64,000 nt of DNA from Enterobacteriaceae bacterium UBA7338 (GTDB lineage: Bacteria; Pseudomonadota; Gammaproteobacteria; Enterobacterales; Enterobacteriaceae), in NCBI GenBank assembly GCA_002480085.1, contig DKPJ01000009.1, positions 352,908 through 416,907 of the forward strand. Reading direction: 5' to 3'. Both the position numbers and the translations under genes were made by a program. A model generated the notes under the pieces. The model was not told where the DNA came from, did no database searches, and saw only the letters and a program-made list of their open reading frames with translations. Positions 53,551 to 62,351 of this stretch are shown here, piece by piece. Positions within the stretch are counted from its first letter, which is position 1, and each line of letters starts with the position of its first letter.

Positions 53551-53940
53551 TTAGCGGAACTTCTTGTGGTAGGTATTGCGGGTGGTTTTAAACTCTTCCG
53601 CTGCCGCCTGCGCCTCTTTAACCTTACCGGCGTTGGCGAGCTGCAGCGCGCCGTCAATCTGGCCGACCAGAACGTCAAACCCGTGACGGAAATCCTTCAT
53701 CTCCGGGCTGTCCGGCGCTTTATCTTCCATCTTGGGCGGGGTCGCTTTCTGCGCGTCCAGCGCGGCGGCACGCATTTTGGTTAACGCATCCTTCATCTCC
53801 GCCGCGTCGTCGGTTTTCTGCACCACTTTCAGATTGTCGTTGAGGGTCTCCATATCCTCGTCCAGATCTGCCGCAAACGCGGCAGAAGAGACCAGAACTA
53901 AAGAGGAGACGGCTAACATTGCTAACAACTTTTTCCGCAT
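53551..53940 (-). CDS. cybC: Soluble cytochrome b562
   Basis: 129 residues with a signal peptide (MRKKLLAMLAVSS to AFA, cut before ADLDEDM). The mature four-helix bundle has axial haem ligands Met (in DLDEDMETL) and His (in TYHKKFR). Periplasmic electron carrier of unclear partner. Single gene. Confidence 0.95.
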   Translation of the reverse strand: MRKKLLAMLAVSSLVLVSSAAFAADLDEDMETLNDNLKVVQKTDDAAEMKDALTKMRAAALDAQKATPPKMEDKAPDSPEMKDFRHGFDVLVGQIDGALQLANAGKVKEAQAAAEEFKTTRNTYHKKFR

Positions 53941-53974
53941 TGCTCATGTCCTTTTATTATTTTTTAAAAATGGC

Positions 53975-55327
53975 TTACTGCCCGGCGATCTTCATCTCCG
54001 GCAGCAGCACAGAACCACACTGTATATTGCTGCGTGTTTCAATATCGTTACCGATGGTCACCATATTGCGCCACATCTCTTTCAGGTTGCCCGCGATGGT
54101 AATTTCGCTCACCGGATACTGAATTTCACCGTTCTCTACCCAGAAGCCCGCCGCGCCGCGGGAGTAGTCGCCGGTAATGCCGCTCACGCCCTGGCCCATC
54201 AGCTCGGTGACTACCAGCCCGGTGCCCATCTCTTTCAGCATCTGCTCAAAGCTGAGGCCCTGCCCCTTGATACGCCAGTTATGGATGCCGCCCGCGTGGC
54301 CGGTACTTTTCAGCCCCAGCTTGCGCGCCGAGTAGCTGGTCAGCAGCCACTGGGTCAGGACCCCATCCTTGATGATGTCCCGGCGCTCGGTGCGCACGCC
54401 TTCGCTGTCGAACGGCGTGGAGGCCAGCCCTTTCAGCAGGTGCGGGTGCTCCTCAATGGTCAGCCACTCTGGGAGGATCTGCTTGCCGAGAGAGTCCAGC
54501 AGGAAGGTCGATTTACGGTAGACTGCGCCACCGGCAATGGCCCCGACGAGGTGACCAAACAGCCCGGTGGCCACCTCGTTGGCAAAGATCACCGGCGCTT
54601 TCATCGTCGAGAGCTTGCGCGGGGCAAGGCGTGCCAGGGTGCGTCTGGCGCACTCCTCTCCGACCCACTCCGGCGTCTTGAGATCGCCCAGCGCACGGCC
54701 AATGGTGTAGGCGTAGTCGCGCTCCATGTCACCGTTCTCTTCGGCAATCACGCAGCTGGAGAGCGAATGGCGGCTGGAGCTGTAGCTTTGCAGCATGCCG
54801 TGGCTGTTACCGAAGACTTTAATCCCGTAGTGGCTGTTGAAGCTGCCACCTTCGGTGTTGGTGATGCGTTTGTCCGCCTTCAGCGACGCCTGCTCGGCGC
54901 GGGCGGCCAGCTCAATGGCCTCGTCCGGGGAGATCTCCGCCGGGTGGAACAGATCCAGATCCGGTGCCTCAAACGCCAGCAGCTCGCGGTCCGCGACGCC
55001 GGCAAAGGGATCCGGCGAGGTGTAGCGGGCGATATCCAGCGCCGCCTGCACGGTACGGGCGATCGCGTCCGGACTCAGGTCGGTGGACGAGGCGCTGCCC
55101 TTGCGGTTTTGGTGATAAACGGTGATGCCCAGCGCACCGTCGCTATTAAATTCAACGTTCTCCACCTCACCGTAGCGGGTGCTGACGCTAATACCGGTGG
55201 TCTTCGATACCGCCACTTCTGCACCGTCTGATTTACCTGCGGCTAAGCCCAGTGCGGTGGAGACGGCCTCTTCCAGTGCTTTGCGTTGCTCTGCAACTTG
55301 TGTGATTACTTTCATCGCCAATGCCAT
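53975..55327 (-). CDS. pmbA: Metalloprotease TldE (PmbA)
   Basis: 450 residues, inactive-partner subunit of the TldD/TldE protease that matures microcin B17 and degrades CcdA. MALAMKVITQ, SYSSSRHSLSSCVIAEENGD and the conserved ending CGSVLLPEMKIAGQ are typical. Diverges from darP. Confidence 0.97.
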   Translation of the reverse strand: MALAMKVITQVAEQRKALEEAVSTALGLAAGKSDGAEVAVSKTTGISVSTRYGEVENVEFNSDGALGITVYHQNRKGSASSTDLSPDAIARTVQAALDIARYTSPDPFAGVADRELLAFEAPDLDLFHPAEISPDEAIELAARAEQASLKADKRITNTEGGSFNSHYGIKVFGNSHGMLQSYSSSRHSLSSCVIAEENGDMERDYAYTIGRALGDLKTPEWVGEECARRTLARLAPRKLSTMKAPVIFANEVATGLFGHLVGAIAGGAVYRKSTFLLDSLGKQILPEWLTIEEHPHLLKGLASTPFDSEGVRTERRDIIKDGVLTQWLLTSYSARKLGLKSTGHAGGIHNWRIKGQGLSFEQMLKEMGTGLVVTELMGQGVSGITGDYSRGAAGFWVENGEIQYPVSEITIAGNLKEMWRNMVTIGNDIETRSNIQCGSVLLPEMKIAGQ

Positions 55328-55421
55328 AATGTAAGGGGAGTTTTAAAGAAGTCTAACAGAGAACCCATTCTCAGTGTGCTCCCAGGGTGTTAGTATTAGC
55401 CTCTTTTTTAAGGAGCCTGAG

Positions 55422-55973
55422 ATGACCAAGCAGCCCGATGACTGGCTCGACGACGTACCCGGTGATGATATCAACGATGAAGATGATGAGATCATCTGGG
55501 TAAGTAAAAGTGAAATTAAGCGCGATGCGGAAGAGTTAAAACGCCTCGGCGCAGAGATGGTAGAGCTGGGCAAGAACGCCCTCGACAAGATCCCGCTGGA
55601 TGACGATCTGCGCGCCGCCATTGAGCTGGCGCAGCGTATCAAGAAAGAGGGCCGCCGCCGCCAGATGCAGCTGATTGGCAAACTGCTGCGCCAGCGCGAC
55701 GTCGATCCGATCCGCCAGGCGCTGGATAAGCTGAAAAACCGCCATAACCAGCAGGTGGCGTTCTTCCACAAGCTGGAGCACCTGCGCGATCGCCTGATCG
55801 CCGAAGGTGACGACGCGGTGCCGGACGTATTAAACCTGTGGCCGAACGCCGATCGCCAGCAGCTGCGTTCGCTGATCCGCAACGCGCAGAAAGAGCGCGA
55901 CGGCAACAAGCCGCCGAAGTCCGCGCGTCTGATCTTCCAGTATCTGCGCGAGCTGTCGGAAGCCGAAGAGTAA
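55422..55973 (+). CDS. darP: Ribosome-associated protein DarP (YjgA)
   Basis: 183 residues from MTKQPDDWLDDVPGDD. Acidic N-terminus, then helical Arg-rich body (KKEGRRRQMQLIGKLLRQRD). Associates with 50S assembly intermediates. SD AAGGAG fixes the start at family length. Confidence 0.95.
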   Translation: MTKQPDDWLDDVPGDDINDEDDEIIWVSKSEIKRDAEELKRLGAEMVELGKNALDKIPLDDDLRAAIELAQRIKKEGRRRQMQLIGKLLRQRDVDPIRQALDKLKNRHNQQVAFFHKLEHLRDRLIAEGDDAVPDVLNLWPNADRQQLRSLIRNAQKERDGNKPPKSARLIFQYLRELSEAEE

Positions 55974-55982
55974 TCTGTAAAT

Positions 55983-56071
55983 GCCGGGTAGCGCTTCGCT
56001 TACCCGGCCTACGGTTTATCCCGCAATCGAGATGCCCTTCGTAGGCCCGGTAAGCGTTAGCGCCACCGGGC
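55983..56071. repeat. Inverted REP pair (BIME) between darP and mpl
   Basis: Stems at about 55983-56008 and 56044-56071 in opposite orientation between converging genes. Confidence 0.8.
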
Positions 56072-56078
56072 AATTTCT

Positions 56079-57437
56079 CTATTTCTTCTCTAATCTGTCC
56101 AGCAGCTTCTGGTGGATGCCACCAAAGCCACCGTTGCTCATCACCAGAATGTGATCCCCCGGCTGGGCGGTTTTCACAATCATATCCGCCAGCGCGTCAA
56201 CATCCGTATGCCAGTGGGCAGGCTGCACGCAGGCCTCTGCCACCTCCGACACCTGCCACGGAATATGCTGCGGCTGCAGCAGGAAGACCTCATCGGCGCG
56301 GCCCAGCGACGGCGCCAGATCGTCCTTGCAGAGACCCATCTTCATGGTATTTGAGCGCGGCTCCAGCACCGCAATAATCCGTGCCGTACCGCCGACCTTA
56401 CCGCGCAGCGCGGCGAGGGTGGCGAGAATCGCGGTCGGGTGGTGGGCGAAATCGTCGTAGACGGTAACGCCGTTGGCGGTGCCGCGCAGCTCCAGGCGGC
56501 GGCGGGCGTTCACGAAGGAGCCGAGGGCGTTGGCCGCATCCGCAGGCGTGACGCCGACGTGACGGGCAGCAGCAATCGCCATCAGGCCGTTATGCATGTT
56601 GTGCTCGCCGACCAGCTCCCACTTCACCTGGCCCACGCGCTCGCCGTCCAGCAGCACTTCCCACTCCGAGGCGTCGGTGGTGAGCTTTTTCGCCTGCCAG
56701 TGGCCCTGCTCACCTACCAGCTCCTGCTCGCTCCAGCAGCCCATCGCCATCACCTGCTTCAGGTTGATGTCGCTCTCCGGCAGGATGATCTTGCCCTGCC
56801 CCGGCACGATGCGCACCAGATGGTGGAACTGCTTCTGAATCGCTTTCAGATCGTCAAAGATGTCGGCGTGATCGAACTCAAGGTTGTTGAGGATCAGCGT
56901 GCGCGGCGCGTAGTGCACGAACTTGGAGCGCTTATCAAAGAACGCGCAGTCGTACTCGTCGGCCTCAATCACAAAGAACGGGCTGTCGCCGAGGCGGGCG
57001 GAGACGTCAAAGTTGCCCGGCACGCCGCCAATCACAAAGCCTGGCTTATAGCCGCAGGCTTCGAGGATCCAGGTCGCCATGCCGGCGGTAGTGGTTTTGC
57101 CGTGAGTACCGGCTACCGCCAGCACCCAGCGATCGCGCAGGACAAAGTCGTGCAGCCACTGCGGACCGGACATATAGGGGATGCTCTTCTCCAGCACCGC
57201 CTCAACGCATGGATTTCCCCGCGTCATGGCGTTACCAATAATCACCAGATCCGGGGCCGGATCGAGCTGGCTGGCGTCGTAACCCTGAATTAAGGAGATG
57301 CCCTGCTTCTCCAGCAGCGTGCTCATCGGCGGATACACATTGGCGTCCGATCCCGTTACTTCATGACCTAAAGCACGCGCCAGCAGCGCCAGCCCGCCCA
57401 TGAAGGTTCCACAAATTCCTAAAATATGAATGCGCAT
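56079..57437 (-). CDS. mpl: UDP-MurNAc:L-alanyl-gamma-D-glutamyl-meso-diaminopimelate ligase
   Basis: 452 residues, Mur ligase family: GICGTFMGGLA N-terminal nucleotide fold, ATP loop AGTHGKTTTAG, NLEFDHADIF, DDFAHHPT. Reattaches recycled murein tripeptide to UDP-MurNAc. Diverges from fbp across 172 bp. Confidence 0.97.
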   Translation of the reverse strand: MRIHILGICGTFMGGLALLARALGHEVTGSDANVYPPMSTLLEKQGISLIQGYDASQLDPAPDLVIIGNAMTRGNPCVEAVLEKSIPYMSGPQWLHDFVLRDRWVLAVAGTHGKTTTAGMATWILEACGYKPGFVIGGVPGNFDVSARLGDSPFFVIEADEYDCAFFDKRSKFVHYAPRTLILNNLEFDHADIFDDLKAIQKQFHHLVRIVPGQGKIILPESDINLKQVMAMGCWSEQELVGEQGHWQAKKLTTDASEWEVLLDGERVGQVKWELVGEHNMHNGLMAIAAARHVGVTPADAANALGSFVNARRRLELRGTANGVTVYDDFAHHPTAILATLAALRGKVGGTARIIAVLEPRSNTMKMGLCKDDLAPSLGRADEVFLLQPQHIPWQVSEVAEACVQPAHWHTDVDALADMIVKTAQPGDHILVMSNGGFGGIHQKLLDRLEKK

Positions 57438-57609
57438 ACGTCTGTCCTTCTTTTAACTGGCGCTCATATTACCCCCATGTCCGGCACAGAGAAATGCATT
57501 TAAGCGGAATCTCACTATTGCTGGCGCGATTCACCTGTGCGCATTAATTTAGATCTTTGTTAGTATTGCTACAGTCGCTTTACTCCACATTAATTGCAGG
57601 GAAAGTGTT

Positions 57610-58608
57610 ATGAAAACGTTAGGTGAATTTATCGTCGAGAAGCAGCATGATTTCTCTCATGCTACCGGGGAACTGACCTCACTGCTGTCGGCGATAAAGC
57701 TGGGCGCCAAAATCATCCACCGCGATATCAATAAAGCGGGGCTGGTCGATATTCTGGGGGCCAGCGGGGCCGAAAACGTGCAGGGCGAGGTACAGCAAAA
57801 GCTCGATCTGTTCGCGAATGAGAAACTGAAGGCGGCGCTGCGCGCGCGGAATATCGTGGCCGGTATCGCCTCAGAGGAAGAGGACGAGATCGTTGTTTTT
57901 GACGGTTACGAGCACGCGAAGTATGTGGTTCTGATGGATCCGCTGGATGGCTCTTCCAACATTGACGTTAACGTCTCCGTTGGCACCATCTTCTCTATCT
58001 ACCACCGCGTCACGCCGGTAGGTACCCCGGTCACCGTGGAAGACTTCCTGCAGCCGGGCAACAAGCAGGTCGCTGCGGGCTACGTGCTCTATGGCTCCTC
58101 GACCATTATGGTCTACACCACCGGCTGCGGCGTCCACGCCTTCACCTACGACCCTTCCCTCGGCGTCTTCGCCCTCTGCCAGGAGCGCATGCAGTTCCCT
58201 GAGCTAGGCAACACCTACTCCATTAACGAAGGCAACTACATCAAGTTCCCGCAGGGCGTGAAGAAGTACCTCAAGTTCTGCCAGGCAGAAGATAAGATCA
58301 CCCACCGTCCCTACACCTCGCGCTACATCGGCTCGCTGGTGGCAGACTTCCACCGCAACCTGGTGAAGGGCGGCATCTACCTCTATCCGAGCACCGCAAC
58401 TCACCCGGAAGGCAAGCTGCGTCTGCTGTACGAGTGCAACCCGATGGCCTTCCTGGCCGAGCAGGCGGGCGGCAAGGCGAGCGACGGTAAAGAGCGTATT
58501 CTAGATATTATTCCGGAGTCGCTGCACCAGCGCCGTCCGTTCTTCGTTGGCACCAAAGCGATGGTTGAGGACGTAGAGCGCTTTATGCGCGAGTTCCCGG
58601 ACGCATAA
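57610..58608 (+). CDS. fbp: Fructose-1,6-bisphosphatase class I
   Basis: 332 residues. Metal site ASEEEDE and DPLDGSSNID; sugar-phosphate binding in TSRYIGSLVADFHRNL. Gluconeogenic step to fructose 6-phosphate, inhibited by AMP. Single gene ending in a strong terminator. Confidence 0.98.
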   Translation: MKTLGEFIVEKQHDFSHATGELTSLLSAIKLGAKIIHRDINKAGLVDILGASGAENVQGEVQQKLDLFANEKLKAALRARNIVAGIASEEEDEIVVFDGYEHAKYVVLMDPLDGSSNIDVNVSVGTIFSIYHRVTPVGTPVTVEDFLQPGNKQVAAGYVLYGSSTIMVYTTGCGVHAFTYDPSLGVFALCQERMQFPELGNTYSINEGNYIKFPQGVKKYLKFCQAEDKITHRPYTSRYIGSLVADFHRNLVKGGIYLYPSTATHPEGKLRLLYECNPMAFLAEQAGGKASDGKERILDIIPESLHQRRPFFVGTKAMVEDVERFMREFPDA

Positions 58609-58621
58609 ATCGCCGTTACGC

Positions 58622-58645
58622 TACCCTCTCCGCCTGGAGAGGGTA
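58622..58645. terminator. Bidirectional terminator between fbp and the chemoreceptor gene
   Basis: Perfect 10-bp stem TACCCTCTCC / GGAGAGGGTA with GCCT loop, between two converging genes. Confidence 0.75.
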
Positions 58646-58652
58646 AATGGCG

Positions 58653-60218
58653 TTAGCCTGCGGCCTGCAGGCGAAACGAGGCCATAGCGGCTAACAGCTC
58701 GCGGGACTGCTGCTCCAGCGAGTGGGTCGCAGCGGAGGATTGCTGCACCAGCGCCGCATTCTGCTGCGCAGTCTCATCCATCTGGTTCACCGCAATATTC
58801 ACCTGCTCAATGCCCCGGCTCTGCTCGTGGGACGCGTTGGCAATCTCCCGCATCAGCTTCGTCATGCGCGTCACTTCGCTGGCGATCTCATCCATCGTCT
58901 CGCCGGCCTGCATCGCCAGATTGCTGCCCTCGCCAACGTGAGTCTGCGAGTCGGTAATCAGGGTACGGATCTCTTTCGCCGCATCGGCACTGCGGCTCGC
59001 CAGGTTACGCACCTCGCCCGCCACCACGGCAAAGCCGCGTCCCTGCTCTCCTGCCCGCGCCGCTTCTACTGAGGCGTTAAGCGCCAGAATATTGGTCTGG
59101 AAGGCAATACCGTCGATCACGCTGAGAATATCGGCGATGCGCGCCGAACTGCCGGAGATGTCCTGCATCTTCTCAATCACATAGCAGACCATTTCGCTGC
59201 CGCGGTCGGCAGTGTCAGAGACCGTTTTCGCCAGCTGGTGCGCCTGCTCGGCGTTGGCGGCGTTCTGCTTCACCGTGGCGGTGATCTGCTCCATGCTGGC
59301 GGCAGTCTGCTCAAGGGAGGAGGCGGTAGATTCGGTGCGCTGGGCCAGATCGGCGTTGCCTGCGGTCAGCTCCCGGCTGCCGGTATCGATATGCGCGCTG
59401 GCATCGCGGACGCGAGTCACCGAACTCACCAGCGAGTGGCGCATGTTCTCAATCGCGGCGTTGAGGCGGGAGAACTCCTTGCTGGCGGCATCGGCCTGGG
59501 TGGGCGTCAGGTTGCCCTCTGCCACCTGCTCCAGCTGCTGGATAGAGGCATCCAGCGGCCTGAGCAGCATATGGCGCAGCGCCAGCCACGCCAGGACAAT
59601 GATCCCTGCGGTTACCAGCGCGGCGATGACGATCAGTGCCATCACCCGTTTTTTACTCGCCTGCACCGCGTCTACTTCCGCCTTGCCGCGCGCTTCGCCC
59701 CACTTCAGAAACGCCTGCATGTCGTTATCAAACTGGCGTGACACCGGCACCAGCTGGTTCTCCAGCAGCGAATAGTAGTCGTCCGCGCTCTGCTGGTTGA
59801 GCGCCGTCAGCATCGGGACGATACCCTGGGTATTGTAAGCCTGATAGCTTTTCGCCACCGCCGTCAGCAGGGCCTGGCCGCTCTCGTCTTCAACGCCAGC
59901 GTTGATGGTCTCTTGCAACCCTTTCTGAGCCTGCGCGACCTCGCTATTGATATTTTTTACCGACTTACCCGCGTCGTCCAGCAGCCCGACCTCCATCATG
60001 CGCACCGCCTGCCCGGCTTCGTTGCGCGCGCGCAGGATCAGCGTGTAGCCCTCGTTCAGACGTGCCATCTGCTCACCCTGAAGGTGATTGATGCGCTGTA
60101 GCGAGGAGGAGCTTTGGCTCAGGGCATAAATACCCATGCCGCTGACCAGAAGGAGGAGTAACGTCATTACGGCCAGCAAGGAGAGCAGGCCTGTGCGAAT
60201 CGAAAGCGTTCTAAGCAT
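58653..60218 (-). CDS. Methyl-accepting chemotaxis protein
   Basis: 521 residues, Tar/Tsr plan: helix about 10-32, periplasmic four-helix ligand domain (about 35-190), second helix about 190-213, HAMP, then the signalling domain with the hairpin tip IDGIAFQTNILALNASVEAA. The C-terminus ends in FRLQAAG without the NWETF-type pentapeptide that tethers CheR/CheB, so it is a low-abundance-type receptor. Ligand unknown. E. coli K-12 has no gene here. A sigma-28 promoter precedes it. Confidence 0.93.
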   Translation of the reverse strand: MLRTLSIRTGLLSLLAVMTLLLLLVSGMGIYALSQSSSSLQRINHLQGEQMARLNEGYTLILRARNEAGQAVRMMEVGLLDDAGKSVKNINSEVAQAQKGLQETINAGVEDESGQALLTAVAKSYQAYNTQGIVPMLTALNQQSADDYYSLLENQLVPVSRQFDNDMQAFLKWGEARGKAEVDAVQASKKRVMALIVIAALVTAGIIVLAWLALRHMLLRPLDASIQQLEQVAEGNLTPTQADAASKEFSRLNAAIENMRHSLVSSVTRVRDASAHIDTGSRELTAGNADLAQRTESTASSLEQTAASMEQITATVKQNAANAEQAHQLAKTVSDTADRGSEMVCYVIEKMQDISGSSARIADILSVIDGIAFQTNILALNASVEAARAGEQGRGFAVVAGEVRNLASRSADAAKEIRTLITDSQTHVGEGSNLAMQAGETMDEIASEVTRMTKLMREIANASHEQSRGIEQVNIAVNQMDETAQQNAALVQQSSAATHSLEQQSRELLAAMASFRLQAAG

Positions 60219-60275
60219 GATGGCGATCCCGGTAGCAGAGAGACTTCGTAGCGTGAATAGCGCTGATTCGAACAG

Positions 60276-60302
60276 TTATCGACCGCTACCGGGAAAGCTT
60301 TA
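60276..60302 (-). promoter_or_regulatory. Sigma-28 (FliA) promoter of the chemoreceptor gene
   Basis: Minus strand TAAAGCTT-N11-GTCGATAA, two mismatches from TAAAGTTT-N11-GCCGATAA. Puts the receptor in the flagellar regulon. Confidence 0.85.
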
Positions 60303-60327
60303 GCTATTTTTTAGCCATATCAAAAAG

Positions 60328-61329
60328 TTATGGTTTTGTTGCCGGGATGCTCACCCGCGTTACCGGGGAGTTCTGCCGGTTCTCCCACAGCACCGTCAGG
60401 CCGCGTTGCAGGGCAATAAAGATAAACAGCAGAATGCCGATGGCGATCTTGGTCCACCACGAGCTGAGCGTGCCGTCAAAGTTAATGTAGGTCTGGATCA
60501 GCCCCTGGATCGCCACGCCAAACAGCGTGCCTAATACGGTCCCCACGCCGCCGCTGAGCAGCGTGCCGCCAATCACCACCGAGGCGATGGCGTCCAGCTC
60601 TACCCCTACCCCCGCCAGGGCGTAACCCGCCTGGGTGTAGACAGAGAAGACAATCCCCGCCAGCGTCGCCAGGCCGGTAGAGAGCATATAGATGCGGATC
60701 GTGGTGCTGCGGGTGGAGATGCCCATCAGATTAGCCGAGGTGGCGCTGCCCCCGATGGCATAGACCTGGTTGCCAAAGCGCGTGCGGTGGGCGAGGAAGA
60801 TGCCTATCACCACTACGCCCAGCATCAGCAGCCCCATCGCGCTCAGGCGACCGCCGCCAGGGATTTTCCACGCCAGGCTGGAGAGGGTGTCGTAGATCGG
60901 GTGGTTAATGGGAATCGACTCCTCCGAGACCAGGTAGCTGACGCCGCGCAGGAAGAACATCCCGGCGAGGGTGATAATAAACGCCGGGATCTTCAGGGCG
61001 TCGATCAGCAGGCCCATAAAGGCACCGAAGGCGCAGCCCATCACCAGCACCAGCGGGAAGGCCAGCAGGGGCGAGATCCCCCAGAAGCCAATTGCCTTCG
61101 CCAGAAAGACGCCGGTAAAGGCGATCACCGACCCCACCGACAGGTCGATGCCGCCGGAGAGGATCACGAAGGTCATACCGACGGCGATAATCCCGAGAAA
61201 GGCATTATCGGTCAGGATGTTGCAGATGACCCGCGTCGAGGCAAAGCCGGGAAACTGCGTCAGGCAGTAGAGATAGCCGAGCACGAACACGCCGAGCGTG
61301 ATCATCAGCGGCAGGTTACGTTTTATCAT
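60328..61329 (-). CDS. yjfF: Galactofuranose ABC transporter permease YjfF
   Basis: 333 residues, RbsC-type permease with about 8-10 helices; GGIDLSVGSVIAFTGV is the family motif. Works with YtfQ, YtfR and YtfT to import galactofuranose. ATG 61329 (MIKRNLPLM) is preferred to a GTG two codons earlier. Overlaps ytfT by 14 bp. Last gene of the operon. Confidence 0.96.
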   Translation of the reverse strand: MIKRNLPLMITLGVFVLGYLYCLTQFPGFASTRVICNILTDNAFLGIIAVGMTFVILSGGIDLSVGSVIAFTGVFLAKAIGFWGISPLLAFPLVLVMGCAFGAFMGLLIDALKIPAFIITLAGMFFLRGVSYLVSEESIPINHPIYDTLSSLAWKIPGGGRLSAMGLLMLGVVVIGIFLAHRTRFGNQVYAIGGSATSANLMGISTRSTTIRIYMLSTGLATLAGIVFSVYTQAGYALAGVGVELDAIASVVIGGTLLSGGVGTVLGTLFGVAIQGLIQTYINFDGTLSSWWTKIAIGILLFIFIALQRGLTVLWENRQNSPVTRVSIPATKP

Positions 61330-62341
61330 GACCACGGCTCCTCTTAATCAGGTCGATAAAGCGCGGCGACTGCACAATCAGTACGCACATCACGACGACG
61401 GCCTTCACGACCTGGTTTAGCTCCGGCGGGAAGCCTGACAGCAGGATCCCGGTGTTCATCCCCTGGATAATCAGCGCCCCGACGATAGAGAGCAGCAGGT
61501 TAAAGCGGCCACCCATTAGCGAGGCGCCGCCAATGACCACCGCGAGGATGGCGTCCAGCTCCAGCCACAGCCCGGCGTTGTTGGCATCCGCGCCGCGAAT
61601 GTCCGCCGTGACGATGATGCCGGCAATAGCGGCGCAGACCCCGCTCAGGATGTAGGTCAGCATCACCACCACCCGGGTATTCACCCCGGCGTTCTTCGCC
61701 GCGCGGATGTTGATCCCCACCGCCTCGATAAACATGCCCAGCGCCGTCTTGCGGGTAAAGAGCCAGAAAACGACCAGCGTTACCAGGGCGATGATCACCG
61801 GCGTGGGGAAGAGCAGCAGCGAGCCGCTGCCGAGCCAGGAGAGGCTGGGCGCGTTGAAGGTGACGATCTGCCCGGAGGTGATCAGCTGCGCCACGCCGCG
61901 CCCGGCGACCATCAAGATCAGGGTAGCGACGAAGGGCTGGATCTTAAGGATGGCCACCAGCACGCCGTTCCACAGCCCGGCCAGCACGCCGCTGCCGATT
62001 GCCGCCAGCAGCACAATTGGTAGACTGTGCCCGGCCACGGTCATCGACGCCGCCGTCGCGCCAGCAATGGCCATGATGGCCCCCACGGAGAGATCGATCC
62101 CGCCGGTGGCGATCACCAGCGTCATGCCGATCGCCAGCAGCGCGACCGGTGCGGCACGGTTAAGAATGTCGATGGGGCTGCCGAAGAGCCGCCCATCCTG
62201 CAGTACGATCTGGAAAAAATGCGGCGCAACCAGGCTGTCAGCCACCAGCACCAGGATCAGCGCAAGCAGCTGCGGCATACCCGTCGGCCAGCTTATGCGC
62301 CGCTTTGGCTGGCCGGTTTGCGGAAGGGATCGGGGCATCAC
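61316..62341 (-). CDS. ytfT: Galactofuranose ABC transporter permease YtfT
   Basis: 341 residues, paralogue of YjfF: GGIDLSVGAIMAIAGA, GINIRAAKNAGVNTR. Second half of the membrane channel. The start may be GTG 62341 or the next ATG (62338); AAGGAG lies upstream. Lies 10 bp after ytfR. Confidence 0.95.
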   Translation of the reverse strand: MMPRSLPQTGQPKRRISWPTGMPQLLALILVLVADSLVAPHFFQIVLQDGRLFGSPIDILNRAAPVALLAIGMTLVIATGGIDLSVGAIMAIAGATAASMTVAGHSLPIVLLAAIGSGVLAGLWNGVLVAILKIQPFVATLILMVAGRGVAQLITSGQIVTFNAPSLSWLGSGSLLLFPTPVIIALVTLVVFWLFTRKTALGMFIEAVGINIRAAKNAGVNTRVVVMLTYILSGVCAAIAGIIVTADIRGADANNAGLWLELDAILAVVIGGASLMGGRFNLLLSIVGALIIQGMNTGILLSGFPPELNQVVKAVVVMCVLIVQSPRFIDLIKRSRGHDKT

Positions 62342-62351
62342 ACTCTACTCC

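Noticed and set aside
53732..55231. Plus-strand open frame of 499 codons opposite cybC and pmbA
   Set aside because: Covers two real genes and the gap between them in antisense; typical GC-rich shadow.
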